DNA of 64,000 nt from UQRS01 sp050946935 (GCA_050946935.1 JBMNVR010000001.1:248001-312000), one strand, 5' to 3'. Shown: positions 7,902-16,370, counted from the stretch's first letter. The notes: a model not told the origin generated them from the sequence alone. Made by a program: numbers and translations.

Positions 7902-9494
7902 ATGTTGATTTGGGCGATACTGATTGCATATGTGGCTGTTATGATTGGAATAGGCGTTTATTGCCGGCGGCAGACCTCCAACGTGTCGGAGTATGTGCTG
8001 GGCGGTCGGAATATCGGGGGCTGGATGACGGCCTTTGCTTATGGAACCTCCTATTTCAGCGCGGTTATTTTTATCGGCTATGCCGGACAGTTCGGCTGGA
8101 GTTACGGTGTTTCTTCCACCTGGATTGGGTTGGGTAACGCTTTTATCGGTTCTATGCTGGCCTGGATTCTGCTCGGCAACCGGGCGCGTAAGATGACCCG
8201 GTCGTTGGGCGTTTCCACCATGCCGGAATATTTTGAGAAGCGGTATAACTCCACTTCGCTGAAAACGGCGTCGGCCTTGATTGTGTTTTTGTTTTTGATC
8301 CCCTATACTGCTTCGGTTTACAACGGGTTGTCGACCCTTTTTGCCGACGCGTTTCCCGGGATCCCCTATGCTGCCTGGATTGTTGTGATGGCGGTGCTGA
8401 CGGCGGTCTATGTCATTTTGGGCGGATACAAGGCGACGGCGGTCAATGATTTTATCCAGGGGATCATTATGCTGCTCGGTATCGGGGCGGTGGTTGTTCT
8501 GGCGCTTTCCAAGCAGGGCGGTTTTTCGGCCGCGCTGGCCGGATTGAACGCGCTTCCCGTGGCCGAGGGGGCGAAGGGGAGCTATGGTTCGCTTTTCGGT
8601 CCCGATCCGCTCAATTTGCTGGGCGTGGTTATCCTGACCTCCCTGGGGACGTGGGGCCTGCCCCAGATGGTGCAGAAATTCTACGCCATTAAAGATAAAC
8701 CGGCCATCCGGCGGGGCACGATTATATCTACCTTGTTCGCCGTTGTTGTGGCCGGCGGCTCCTATTTCCTCGGTGGGCTGGGGCGGCTCTTCTGCACCAC
8801 GGGGGAGGAGGGCGGTCTGACGCACATCGCCACGCTGGCCAACGGCAAGCCGGATTATGACTCTATCGTACCGGCCATCCTGCGCGCCTCGGTGCCGGAC
8901 ATCCTCTTTGGCATTGTGGTGGTGCTGGTGCTTTCGGCGTCGATGAGCACGCTGGCCTCCCTGGTGCTCAGCTCGAGTTCCACCCTCACCATCGACCTGA
9001 TTAAGCCGCGCATGAAACAAGCGATGACTGAAAAAAAGCAGGTTTTGATCATGCGGGCGTTTATCGCTGTTTTCCTGCTTGTTTCGGTTCTGATCGCGAT
9101 CAATAAGGATACGCTGAATAATATGGGTATCAACATATCCGCCCTGATGTCGATTTCCTGGGGAACGCTGGCCGGTTCGTTCCTGGCTCCTTTCCTTTAC
9201 GGCCTGTTTATGAAGCGGGTGAGCAAGGCGTCCGTCTGGGTCAGCTTTGCGAGCGGCGTTGTGATTACAGTGGTGACCATGATCCTCTTCAACCTCGGCC
9301 TTTTCCCGGAGCTGACCAAGTGGGCGGCCTCCTTCACGATCGGCGGCTATTCGTTCAACCTTGCTTCTCCGATTAACTGGGGCGCGATCGCCATGCTGGT
9401 CGGCCTGATCGAGGTTCCTCTGGTCAGCCTGTTCACCAAAGACCGGCACCCCGCCGACACGGAGGAAATATTCCGCTCGCTTTCGGTCGAATAA
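7902..9494 (+). CDS. Sodium:solute symporter (SSS family)
   Basis: 530 residues with about 13 membrane helices. The N-terminus (SEYVLGGRNIGGWMTAFAYGTSYFSAV) is the signature of the SSS/PutP family, which imports amino acids, sugars or carboxylates using the sodium gradient. ATG 7902 follows GAGGAG; the upstream in-frame ATG at 7881 lacks a ribosome-binding site. It lies 133 bases before the paaK/ior operon on the same strand, so import of an aromatic acid or amino acid is a reasonable guess, but the substrate cannot be read from sequence. Confidence 0.88.
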   Translation: MLIWAILIAYVAVMIGIGVYCRRQTSNVSEYVLGGRNIGGWMTAFAYGTSYFSAVIFIGYAGQFGWSYGVSSTWIGLGNAFIGSMLAWILLGNRARKMTRSLGVSTMPEYFEKRYNSTSLKTASALIVFLFLIPYTASVYNGLSTLFADAFPGIPYAAWIVVMAVLTAVYVILGGYKATAVNDFIQGIIMLLGIGAVVVLALSKQGGFSAALAGLNALPVAEGAKGSYGSLFGPDPLNLLGVVILTSLGTWGLPQMVQKFYAIKDKPAIRRGTIISTLFAVVVAGGSYFLGGLGRLFCTTGEEGGLTHIATLANGKPDYDSIVPAILRASVPDILFGIVVVLVLSASMSTLASLVLSSSSTLTIDLIKPRMKQAMTEKKQVLIMRAFIAVFLLVSVLIAINKDTLNNMGINISALMSISWGTLAGSFLAPFLYGLFMKRVSKASVWVSFASGVVITVVTMILFNLGLFPELTKWAASFTIGGYSFNLASPINWGAIAMLVGLIEVPLVSLFTKDRHPADTEEIFRSLSVE

Positions 9495-9520
9495 ATTTGT
9501 CGAAAATGCAAAATTTCCTA

Positions 9521-9549
9521 TTTCATTTTGTGCTTTCAAATGCTATAAT
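9521..9549 (+). promoter_or_regulatory. Extended -10 promoter of the arylacetate operon
   Basis: TGCTATAAT (9541-9549) is a perfect extended -10 element. The -35 region (TTTCAT at 9521-9526) is poor, as is common with extended -10 promoters. Predicted start is near 9556. Confidence 0.6.
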
Positions 9550-9556
9550 ATCTAAA

Positions 9557-9592
9557 AAGATAACCGCATCCATTGCCTGATGCGGTTATCTT
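9557..9592 (+). other. Perfect 14-bp stem-loop in the operon leader
   Basis: AAGATAACCGCATC and GATGCGGTTATCTT pair perfectly around an 8-base loop. The stem starts almost exactly at the predicted transcription start, so it would cap the 5' end of the paaK-ior mRNA. It is not followed by a T-run (TTGGCGTTTTCC), so it is a weak terminator for the symporter at best. Confidence 0.6.
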
Positions 9593-9627
9593 GGCGTTTT
9601 CCCGTCGAATTTAAAGGAGTGTTATCG

Positions 9628-10929
9628 GTGTTTTTTCAAAAGGAAACAGAAACCATGCCGCGGGCGCAGATCGAGGCTTTGCAGCTTGAAAAGCTGAAAA
9701 AAATGGTGGACTACTGTTATCACAACGTCCCGTTCTATAACAAAAAGCTGACCGAGTGCGGCGTGCTGGACGGCAGCCGGATCAAAACCCTGTCGGATAT
9801 CCAGTACATACCGTTCACGACCAAGGACGACATCCGGGACAACTATCCTTTTGGAATGATGGCCGTCCCAATGCGGGAGATTGTGCGGATTCACGCTTCC
9901 TCCGGGACGACGGGAAAGCCGACCGTCGGGGTCTATACGGCGGAGGATATTGAAATCTGGTCCGACTGCGTGGCCCGGGTCGCCGCTGCGGGAGGTGCAA
10001 CGGCCGACGATATTATCCAGATCAGCTTCGGTTACGGTCTTTTCACCGGGGCGCTGGGCCTGCATTACGGGCTTGAAAAGATCGGCGCCACCGTGATCCC
10101 CGCCTCCTCCGGCAATACCGAAAAACAGTTGATGATGCTGCGGGACTTTGGGGTGACCGGCCTGGTGGCGACGCCCTCCTATGCCCTCTATCTCAGCGAG
10201 GCGGTCAAAGAGGCCGGCTATCCGAAGGAGGCGTACAGCCTCCGCCTCGGCATCCTGGGGTCGGAGCCCTGCACGCCCGAGATGCGGGAGCAGATCGAGC
10301 GCAATATGGGCATCCGGGTTTCGGACAACTACGGCATGACCGAGCTGGGCGGCCCGGGCGTCTCGGGCGACTGCGAGATGCGGGATGGCATGCACTTTGC
10401 CGAAGATCACTTCCTGCCGGAAATCATCCGTACCGAAACCGGCGAACGCCTCGGCGAGGGGGAGATGGGTGAGCTGGTTGTGACCACCCTCTCGCGCAAG
10501 GGAATGCCGGTGCTGCGCTACCGGACCAAGGATATTACCAAAATCACCTATGCCCCCTGTCCCTGTGGCCGCACCCATGCCCGGATGGGCAAAACGATGG
10601 GTCGTACCGACGATATGCTGATTATCAAGGGGGTCAACGTCTTCCCGACCCAGATTGAAAGCGCGCTGGTCGGAATGGAGCACATCGGCCCGCATTACCA
10701 GATCGTCGTCCGGCGGGAGAATTTCAAGGATTCGGTCGAGGTACGGGTCGAGCTGGTCAGTGGCGAGCTGCTGGAGCGGTATCGCGAGCTGGAGGGATTA
10801 CAGAAAAAAATCCATGACAAACTGAAAAGCGTTCTGGGGCTGGAAACCAAGGTCACCCTGGTTGAGCCGAAGTCTCTTGAGCGATTTCAGGGCAAAGCGC
10901 GGCGCGTGTTGGATCTGCGCGGTCAGTAA
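9628..10929 (+). CDS. paaK: Phenylacetate--CoA ligase, copy 1
   Basis: 433 residues from GTG 9628, nine bases after AAAGGAG; this matches the usual ~430-residue family length. Signatures are the AMP/ATP loop SSGTTGKPT, the YGMTELGGPG adenylate motif and the C-terminal GRTDDMLIIKGVNVFPTQIE hinge. The enzyme activates an arylacetate with ATP and CoA to arylacetyl-CoA and AMP, or runs in reverse. It heads an operon with iorAB and a second paaK, so it probably handles arylacetates derived from aromatic amino acids. Confidence 0.93.
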   Translation: MFFQKETETMPRAQIEALQLEKLKKMVDYCYHNVPFYNKKLTECGVLDGSRIKTLSDIQYIPFTTKDDIRDNYPFGMMAVPMREIVRIHASSGTTGKPTVGVYTAEDIEIWSDCVARVAAAGGATADDIIQISFGYGLFTGALGLHYGLEKIGATVIPASSGNTEKQLMMLRDFGVTGLVATPSYALYLSEAVKEAGYPKEAYSLRLGILGSEPCTPEMREQIERNMGIRVSDNYGMTELGGPGVSGDCEMRDGMHFAEDHFLPEIIRTETGERLGEGEMGELVVTTLSRKGMPVLRYRTKDITKITYAPCPCGRTHARMGKTMGRTDDMLIIKGVNVFPTQIESALVGMEHIGPHYQIVVRRENFKDSVEVRVELVSGELLERYRELEGLQKKIHDKLKSVLGLETKVTLVEPKSLERFQGKARRVLDLRGQ

Positions 10930-10980
10930 GCTCCGCAGCAAGGAAGATTTCCCCATTAACTGGAAAGGATTTAAGATATT

Positions 10981-12717
10981 ATGAAAGAACTCATGTTAGG
11001 GAACGAAGCGGTTGCCCGCGGCTTGTATGAGGCCGGCGTCCGTGTTGTGTCCAGCTATCCCGGCACCCCGAGTACCGAGATTACCGAGGCCATCGCGAAA
11101 TACGATGAGGTATACTGCGAGTGGGCCCCGAACGAGAAGGTCGCCTGTGAGGTGGCTGTGGGGGCGAGCATCGGCGGCGCGCGCTCTTTCTGCGCGATGA
11201 AGCACGTCGGCCTGAACGTAGCGGCCGACCCGATTTACACCGCCGCCTACACCGGGGTGAACGCCGGCATGGTGTTGGCGGTCGCCGACGACCCGGGTAT
11301 GCACTCCTCGCAAAACGAGCAGGATTCCCGCCACCACGCCATTGCGGCCAAGGTTCCGATGCTGGAGCCGGCTGACTCGGCCGAATGTCTGGCCTTTGCC
11401 AAGCTGGCTTATGAGCTGTCGGAATGCTATGATACCCCGGTTATGCTGCGGCTGACCACCCGGATCTCCCACGCGCGCAGCCTGGTCGAGATTGGTGAGC
11501 GCGAGGAGCGGGAGTTGAGGGATTTTCCGAAAAATCCGCAGAAATATGTCATGATGCCGGCCATGGCCATCAAGCGGCACGCCGTGGTTGAGGAGCGACA
11601 GGCTGCTTTGGCCGAATATGCCGAGACGGCCGCGTTTAACCGGACGGAGGATAACGGCGCCAAAATCGGTGTGATCTGCTCGGGCGTCTGCTACCAGTAC
11701 GCGAAGGAGGCGCTGGGCAAAGAGGCTAACTATCTCAAGTTGGGGCTGGTTAATCCGCTTCCGGTGAAGTTGATCCGCGATTTCGCCGCGAAGTGCGAAA
11801 CCGTTTATGTGATTGAGGAGCTGGACGGTATTCTGGAAACCCACTGCAAGGCCATCGGGGTGGAGGTGACCGGCAAGGCGCTGTTTGGTTATCTCGGTGA
11901 ATTTTCGCAGCGTGTGGTGCGGGAGAAGCTTCTCGGCCGCACACCGAAAACCATGTCCGCCGATCTGGAGATTCCCGGCCGGCCGCCGGTGCTCTGCGCC
12001 GGATGTCCCCACCGCGGCCTCTTTTATACTTTAAAGAAGCTCGGCTGCAACGTCAGTGGAGACATCGGCTGCTATACGCTGGGGGCGCTGGCGCCGCTGT
12101 CCTCTATTGACTCCTGCATCTGCATGGGTGCGTCGATCTCGGCCCTGCACGGCATGAATAAGGCCAGAGGCAATGATTTCTGCAAGCAATCGGTTGCAGT
12201 GATCGGTGACTCGACATTTATCCATTCGGGCATTACCGGATTGATCGACATTGCCTATAACCGGGGCGTTTCGACCGTGATCGTGCTGGACAATTCGATC
12301 ACCGGCATGACCGGCCACCAGCAGAATCCCACCACCGGCTACACGATCAAGGGGGATCCGACCGCAGCGGTCGATCTCACCGCCTTGGCAAAGGCCTGTG
12401 GCATCGGCCGGGTCCGGGTGGTCGACCCCTATGATCTGGCCGAGACTGAGGCCGCCGTCCGGGAGGAACTGGCGGTGGAGGAGCCGTCCATGATTATTTC
12501 CCGCCGGCCCTGCGCGTTGCTGAAATATGTGAAGCACAAGCCGCCGCTTCGTGTGAACCCGGATAAATGCGTCGGCTGCAAGAGCTGTATGAAAATCGGC
12601 TGTCCCGCGATCTCCATGAAGCAGGGGAAGGCCGTCATTGATTATACCCAGTGTGTTGGGTGCGGCGTCTGTCAGCAGATGTGCCGGCTTTCCGCCATTG
12701 CGGGAGAGGAGGAATAA
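10981..12717 (+). CDS. iorA: Indolepyruvate:ferredoxin oxidoreductase, alpha subunit
   Basis: 578 residues. An N-terminal pyrimidine-binding transketolase-like domain (SSYPGTPSTEI, EWAPNEKVACEVAVGAS) is followed by the thiamine diphosphate domain with GDSTFIHSG at about residue 410, and a C-terminal 2[4Fe-4S] ferredoxin module (CVGCKSCMKIGCP and CVGCGVCQQMC). With IorB it oxidatively decarboxylates arylpyruvates to arylacetyl-CoA, reducing ferredoxin. ATG 10981 follows GGAAAGGAT. It is three bases from iorB. Confidence 0.96.
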   Translation: MKELMLGNEAVARGLYEAGVRVVSSYPGTPSTEITEAIAKYDEVYCEWAPNEKVACEVAVGASIGGARSFCAMKHVGLNVAADPIYTAAYTGVNAGMVLAVADDPGMHSSQNEQDSRHHAIAAKVPMLEPADSAECLAFAKLAYELSECYDTPVMLRLTTRISHARSLVEIGEREERELRDFPKNPQKYVMMPAMAIKRHAVVEERQAALAEYAETAAFNRTEDNGAKIGVICSGVCYQYAKEALGKEANYLKLGLVNPLPVKLIRDFAAKCETVYVIEELDGILETHCKAIGVEVTGKALFGYLGEFSQRVVREKLLGRTPKTMSADLEIPGRPPVLCAGCPHRGLFYTLKKLGCNVSGDIGCYTLGALAPLSSIDSCICMGASISALHGMNKARGNDFCKQSVAVIGDSTFIHSGITGLIDIAYNRGVSTVIVLDNSITGMTGHQQNPTTGYTIKGDPTAAVDLTALAKACGIGRVRVVDPYDLAETEAAVREELAVEEPSMIISRRPCALLKYVKHKPPLRVNPDKCVGCKSCMKIGCPAISMKQGKAVIDYTQCVGCGVCQQMCRLSAIAGEEE

Positions 12718-12720
12718 GCC

Positions 12721-13293
12721 GTGAAGGATATCAATATTATGATTGTGGGCGTTGGCGGCCAGGGAACCCTGCTTGCCAGCCGGCTGCTCGGCAAGGTGAT
12801 GATTTCGGGCGGGTATGACGTCAAGGTGAGCGAGGTGCACGGCATGTCCCAGCGGGGCGGCAGCGTGGTCACCTATGTCCGCGCGGGAGAAGCGGTTGCC
12901 TCCCCCATCATCGAGCGGGGCGAGGCGGACCTGATCCTCGCCTTTGAGCAGTTAGAGGCGGCACGTTGGCTGCCCTATCTCGCACCGGAGGGAGAGGTCA
13001 TCGTCAATACCCAGTGCATCGACCCGATGCCGGTTGTGATCGGCGCGGCGCAGTATCCCGACGGGGTGCTGGATAAGGTGCGCAGCACCGGCGCGAAGGT
13101 CATCGAAGTTGACGCCCTCCGTCTGGCCGATCAGGCCGGCTCTTCCAAAGCGGTCAACGTCGTGCTGATTGGCCGGCTGGCCCGGCAGATGGATTTTGCG
13201 CAGGAGGTTTGGCTCGACGCCATCCGTGAGACGGTGCCGCCCAAATTTCTGGAGATGAATCTGAAGGCTTTTGCGCTGGGGTATAATGCCTGA
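12721..13293 (+). CDS. iorB: Indolepyruvate:ferredoxin oxidoreductase, beta subunit
   Basis: 190 residues from GTG 12721 behind GGAGAGGAGGAA. It is a POR/KOR gamma-type domain: MIVGVGGQGTLLASRLLGKV at the N-terminus, then SEVHGMSQRGGSVVTYVR, which contacts CoA and the alpha subunit. It completes the IorAB enzyme. Translational coupling to iorA is likely. Confidence 0.95.
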   Translation: MKDINIMIVGVGGQGTLLASRLLGKVMISGGYDVKVSEVHGMSQRGGSVVTYVRAGEAVASPIIERGEADLILAFEQLEAARWLPYLAPEGEVIVNTQCIDPMPVVIGAAQYPDGVLDKVRSTGAKVIEVDALRLADQAGSSKAVNVVLIGRLARQMDFAQEVWLDAIRETVPPKFLEMNLKAFALGYNA

Positions 13294-13380
13294 GCGATGG
13301 GAAAATGGGACGTTTGACCGTTGCCGGAAATCCGGACTGCGGCCGGTCCCGAATACAGCGAAAGGATGGTTAATCAAAGT

Positions 13381-14688
13381 ATGGAACCGCAGAAATATTT
13401 CCAGCCCGAGGTCGAGTGCGCTGACCGGGAGACACTGCGCGCGCTTCAGTCCGAGCGGCTTAGGAAGATGGTCAAAAATTGTTATGAGAAGATCCCATTT
13501 TACCGCAAAAAGTTTGATGAGATCGGTCTGAAGCCGGAGGATATTCAGTCGATTGACGATATCGTAAAGCTTCCCTTTACCTATAAAACCGATCTGCGGG
13601 ATAATTATCCTTACGGCCTTTTTGCCGTCCCGAAGGAGGAGTTGGTGCGTATCCATGCCTCTTCCGGTACGACGGGCAAGCAGACGGTGGTCGGCTATAC
13701 ACAGGAGGATATCAATCACTGGGCCGACGGCGCCGCGCGGGCGCTGGTTGCGGCCGGCTGTACCAAGAGCGATTATGTGCATGTTTCCTACGGCTACGGA
13801 TTGTTTACCGGCGGCCTTGGCCTGCATTACGGGGCCGAGCGGCTGGGTGCGACCGCCATTCCGGTTTCCTCCGGCAACACGGCGCGCCAGGTGCAGATTT
13901 TGCAGGATTTCGGTTCCAACATTCTTTGCTGTACGCCTTCCTATGCGGCCTATATCGGGGAAACCTGCCGCGACATGGGGGTCGATACTGCGGTGCTGCC
14001 GCTGCGGGCCGGTCTTTTCGGGGCAGAGGCTTGGAGTGAAGGTATGCGTCAGAACATTGAAAGCCTGCTGAATATCAAGGCTTACGACATCTACGGCCTG
14101 TCGGAGATTGCCGGACCCGGCGTCTCCTATGAGTGCTGCGAGCAGACCGGCATGCATGTCTGCGAGGACTATTTTTATCCCGAGATTATCGACCCCGACA
14201 CCGGAGAGGTGCTGCCCGACGGCGTCTACGGCGAGCTGGTCTTTACCTGCATCGGGAAGGAGGCGCTGCCTCTCGTCCGCTATCGTACCAGAGACATCAG
14301 CATGCTGACCCATGAAAAATGCTCCTGCGGCCGGACGTTGGTCAAGATGAAGAAGCCGCATGGCCGCACCGACGACATGCTGATCATCCGGGGGGTCAAT
14401 GTTTTCCCCTCGCAGATTGAGTATGTGTTGACAAAACTGGGGCTTGAACCCAACTACCGCATCCTGGTCGACCGGGTGGGCAACCATGATACAATGGAAG
14501 TACAGGTGGAGATGACGGCTGAAATGTTCTCCGACGCGGTTAAAAATATTGCCTCGAGTGAGAAAAAAATCGCCGCCGCCCTGCAGTCGACCCTCAATAT
14601 TTCCGCCAAGGTGACTTTGGTCGAGCCGAAATCCCTCGCCCGGTCGGAGGGTAAGGCGGTCCGGGTCATCGACAACCGTAAAATTTAA
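13381..14688 (+). CDS. paaK: Phenylacetate--CoA ligase, copy 2
   Basis: 435 residues with SSGTTGKQTVV, YGLSEIAGPG and GRTDDMLIIRGVNVFPSQIE, collinear with copy 1 but clearly diverged. ATG 13381 is preferred because GAAAGGATGG lies 11 bases upstream; an in-frame ATG at 13366 lies inside that site. Two ligases flanking one IorAB suggests different arylacetate specificities (for example phenyl-, hydroxyphenyl- or indoleacetate) or opposite physiological directions; which does what cannot be read from sequence. Confidence 0.93.
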   Translation: MEPQKYFQPEVECADRETLRALQSERLRKMVKNCYEKIPFYRKKFDEIGLKPEDIQSIDDIVKLPFTYKTDLRDNYPYGLFAVPKEELVRIHASSGTTGKQTVVGYTQEDINHWADGAARALVAAGCTKSDYVHVSYGYGLFTGGLGLHYGAERLGATAIPVSSGNTARQVQILQDFGSNILCCTPSYAAYIGETCRDMGVDTAVLPLRAGLFGAEAWSEGMRQNIESLLNIKAYDIYGLSEIAGPGVSYECCEQTGMHVCEDYFYPEIIDPDTGEVLPDGVYGELVFTCIGKEALPLVRYRTRDISMLTHEKCSCGRTLVKMKKPHGRTDDMLIIRGVNVFPSQIEYVLTKLGLEPNYRILVDRVGNHDTMEVQVEMTAEMFSDAVKNIASSEKKIAAALQSTLNISAKVTLVEPKSLARSEGKAVRVIDNRKI

Positions 14689-14707
14689 AAAAAGGGAGGA
14701 CGCATCC

Positions 14708-15139
14708 ATGCTGATCAAGCAGCTTTCGATCTTTGTCGAAAATAAAAAGGGCCGCATGGCCGAGATTACCAGAACCCTCGCTTCGCACGGCATTGATATC
14801 CGCGCACTGTCCATCGCCGACACCACCGATTACGGGATTCTTCGCCTGATCGTCGACGATCCGGAACGGGCGGTGCTGGTTTTGAAAGAGGAACACATGA
14901 CTGTCTCCCTGACCGATGTGATCGCCATTGCGGTGCCCGACGTGCCGGGCGGTCTCAGCCGCGCGGTGGAGGTTCTGGCGGCCGAGGGGATTGATATTGA
15001 ATATATGTATGCATCTCTCAACGCCAAGAACGATTCGGCTTTTGTGATTCTGCGGGTCGAGGATAACGAGAAAGCGATGGCCCTGCTCAAGGCCGGTGGC
15101 ATCACCCTTATGAACGCAGAGGAACTGTATAATATCTGA
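14708..15139 (+). CDS. Tandem ACT-domain protein
   Basis: 143 residues: ACT domain 1 (LIKQLSIFVENKKGRMAEIT) and ACT domain 2 (AIAVPDVPGGLSRAVEVLA). ACT pairs bind amino acids and regulate metabolism. This protein, last in the paaK-ior operon, likely senses an aromatic amino acid or its keto acid, as similar proteins commonly accompany paaK genes. No catalytic or DNA-binding domain is present. ATG 14708 follows AAGGGAGG. Confidence 0.9.
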   Translation: MLIKQLSIFVENKKGRMAEITRTLASHGIDIRALSIADTTDYGILRLIVDDPERAVLVLKEEHMTVSLTDVIAIAVPDVPGGLSRAVEVLAAEGIDIEYMYASLNAKNDSAFVILRVEDNEKAMALLKAGGITLMNAEELYNI

Positions 15140-15168
15140 TTTTCCGCCAAAATATTTCGGTTATCCGA

Positions 15169-15203
15169 GAAATGCCCCGCGACAAATGTCGCGGGGCATT
15201 TTT
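15169..15203 (+). terminator. Rho-independent terminator of the arylacetate operon
   Basis: TGCCCCGCGACA / TGTCGCGGGGCA stem with an AA loop, flanked by AAA on the left and TTTTT on the right. The A/T flanks make it potentially bidirectional, also ending the leftward microprotein gene at 15241. Confidence 0.9.
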
Positions 15204-15240
15204 CATTGCAGGATTTAAGTTTGGGTGAAGTTGCTAAATA

Positions 15241-15378
15241 CTAGCAACCGCAGCCGCAGCCACAGTCATTGCTGCTGCGATTTTCGCCGCAACCGCAGTT
15301 GCAGAGCAGAAGCAGGACAACGAGAATGAGAACCCACGTGCAGCTATTGCCGCCGAACAGTCCGTTGCATCCACACAT
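15241..15378 (-). CDS. Cysteine-rich small membrane peptide (45 aa)
   Basis: 45 residues with ten cysteines. Layout: Cys/Gly-rich head (MCGCNGLFGGNSC), one hydrophobic helix of about 12 residues (WVLILVVLLLLC), and a tail CNCGCG...DCGCGCGC. AAAGGAGGT eight bases before ATG 15378 is an excellent ribosome-binding site, strong evidence that it is translated. Such peptides occur in clostridial genomes, often mis-named chorion class high-cysteine HCB protein; function is unknown. The alternating Cys-Gly could bind metal or crosslink. It overlaps no other gene and converges on the terminator at 15169. Confidence 0.75.
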   Translation of the reverse strand: MCGCNGLFGGNSCTWVLILVVLLLLCNCGCGENRSSNDCGCGCGC

Positions 15379-15517
15379 AACGCTTAACCTCCTTTCGCTC
15401 CTTCAATCACAGTCTATGGAAAATTTAAGTTTTCGTTCCTTGTCCGTATAAGAAAAAGCTTTCAGAAAAAAATAAGAGTGGTTCAAAAATCTGACGCCGG
15501 GAAGGGAGGGAGAAGAT

Positions 15518-15694
15518 ATGGGACTTGGCTTTAATGATATGGACAGCATGGGGTATGAGTACGATTTTGGGGAGATTCCGGCTGATTTTTCTCCGGATCC
15601 CTATGCGGAGGAACCGGAGCCGGACGTCATTCCGATTGAAACAGAAGATGAGGAATTATTAGTAAAAAGCATAGATTACGACGAATTCTTTTGA
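15518..15694 (+). CDS. Small acidic protein (58 aa), unknown function
   Basis: 58 residues from ATG 15518 behind GGGAGGGAGAAG. It is strongly acidic, with many Asp, Glu, Tyr and Pro (EEPEPDVIPIETEDEELL, ending SIDYDEFF) and no hydrophobic segment, so probably disordered. It lies just before the CtsR-controlled promoter but would be transcribed separately. No family recognised. Confidence 0.55.
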   Translation: MGLGFNDMDSMGYEYDFGEIPADFSPDPYAEEPEPDVIPIETEDEELLVKSIDYDEFF

Positions 15695-15742
15695 TTTCGG
15701 AATATAAATTTAAAATTTGAAAAAAATCGAGAAAAATAGAAA

Positions 15743-15759
15743 TTTGACTTTAACTGACT
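15743..15759 (-). promoter_or_regulatory. CtsR operator 1 (overlaps the -35 element)
   Basis: On the minus strand AGTCAGT-TAA-AGTCAAA matches the CtsR heptad direct repeat (RGTCAAA-NAN-RGTCAAA) closely. It covers the TTGACT -35 element of the ctsR promoter. Confidence 0.8.
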
Positions 15760-15771
15760 TTGAGCTATAAT
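15744..15771 (+). promoter_or_regulatory. SigA-type promoter of the ctsR-mcsA-mcsB-clpC operon
   Basis: TTGACT (15744-15749), 16-bp spacer, TATAAT (15766-15771). The only strong promoter found before ctsR; flanked by two CtsR boxes, so it should be induced by heat or protein damage. Confidence 0.88.
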
Positions 15772-15780
15772 AGAATAAAA

Positions 15781-15797
15781 GGTCAGTTAAGGTCAAA
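15781..15797 (+). promoter_or_regulatory. CtsR operator 2 (at the transcription start)
   Basis: GGTCAGT-TAA-GGTCAAA on the plus strand, nine bases after the -10 element. It is the near-perfect inverted counterpart of operator 1, so both sides of the promoter can be bound. Confidence 0.85.
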
Positions 15798-15873
15798 TTT
15801 ATGTAAGGGCGAAGGATGCCGTTCGGTTTGCTTGCCCGCCACGCCGGCTTCATAAAAGGGATGATGAAAAAGA

Positions 15874-16326
15874 ATGAAAATGATTGATATTATCACCGAA
15901 CAGATTCTCCGTCAGATCGAGGCCTCCGGTCGGGATATCGCCGAGATTCAGAGGAACGAGATGGCTGAGGGGCTGGGCTGCGTACCGAGCCAGATCAACT
16001 ATGTTCTCTCTTCCCGGTTTACGCCCGAGCGAGGCTATATTGTGGAGAGTCGCCGCGGCGGCGGCGGGTACATACGGATCACGCGGGTTCGTCTGGATCG
16101 CAGCTCGGCGCTCATGCACCTCATCAACACGGTGGGAGAGCGGATGGACGCCGCGGCCGCCCGGGCGGTGCTGGACAACTGCATCCACAGCGGCTTAATT
16201 GAACCGGGGGTTGGAAGTGCCATGCTGGGTGCGATTTCTTCCTCTGCGCTGCGGGAGGTGCCGACGCCCTTCCGCGACCGGGTGCGCGCCGCCGTTCTGA
16301 AGCAAATGCTGGTTACTCAAATTTAG
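15874..16326 (+). CDS. ctsR: CtsR transcriptional repressor
   Basis: 150 residues, typical length. The N-terminal winged HTH contains NEMAEGLGCVPSQINYVLSSRF and the diagnostic glycine-rich wing SRRGGGGYIRI (about residues 59-69), which inserts in the DNA minor groove and acts as the thermosensor. The C-terminal helical domain is the McsB-interaction and degradation region. It represses its own operon through the two boxes upstream. ATG 15874 follows AAAAGGG at long spacing; ATG 15880 is an alternative. Confidence 0.95.
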   Translation: MKMIDIITEQILRQIEASGRDIAEIQRNEMAEGLGCVPSQINYVLSSRFTPERGYIVESRRGGGGYIRITRVRLDRSSALMHLINTVGERMDAAAARAVLDNCIHSGLIEPGVGSAMLGAISSSALREVPTPFRDRVRAAVLKQMLVTQI

Positions 16327-16370
16327 AAAATACCATGACTGGATTCTATCGAACAAAGGAGTTGTTTGTT

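Noticed and set aside
7848..9539. 563-codon frame antisense to the symporter
   Set aside because: His/Gln/Arg-rich translation typical of an antisense shadow of a membrane protein.
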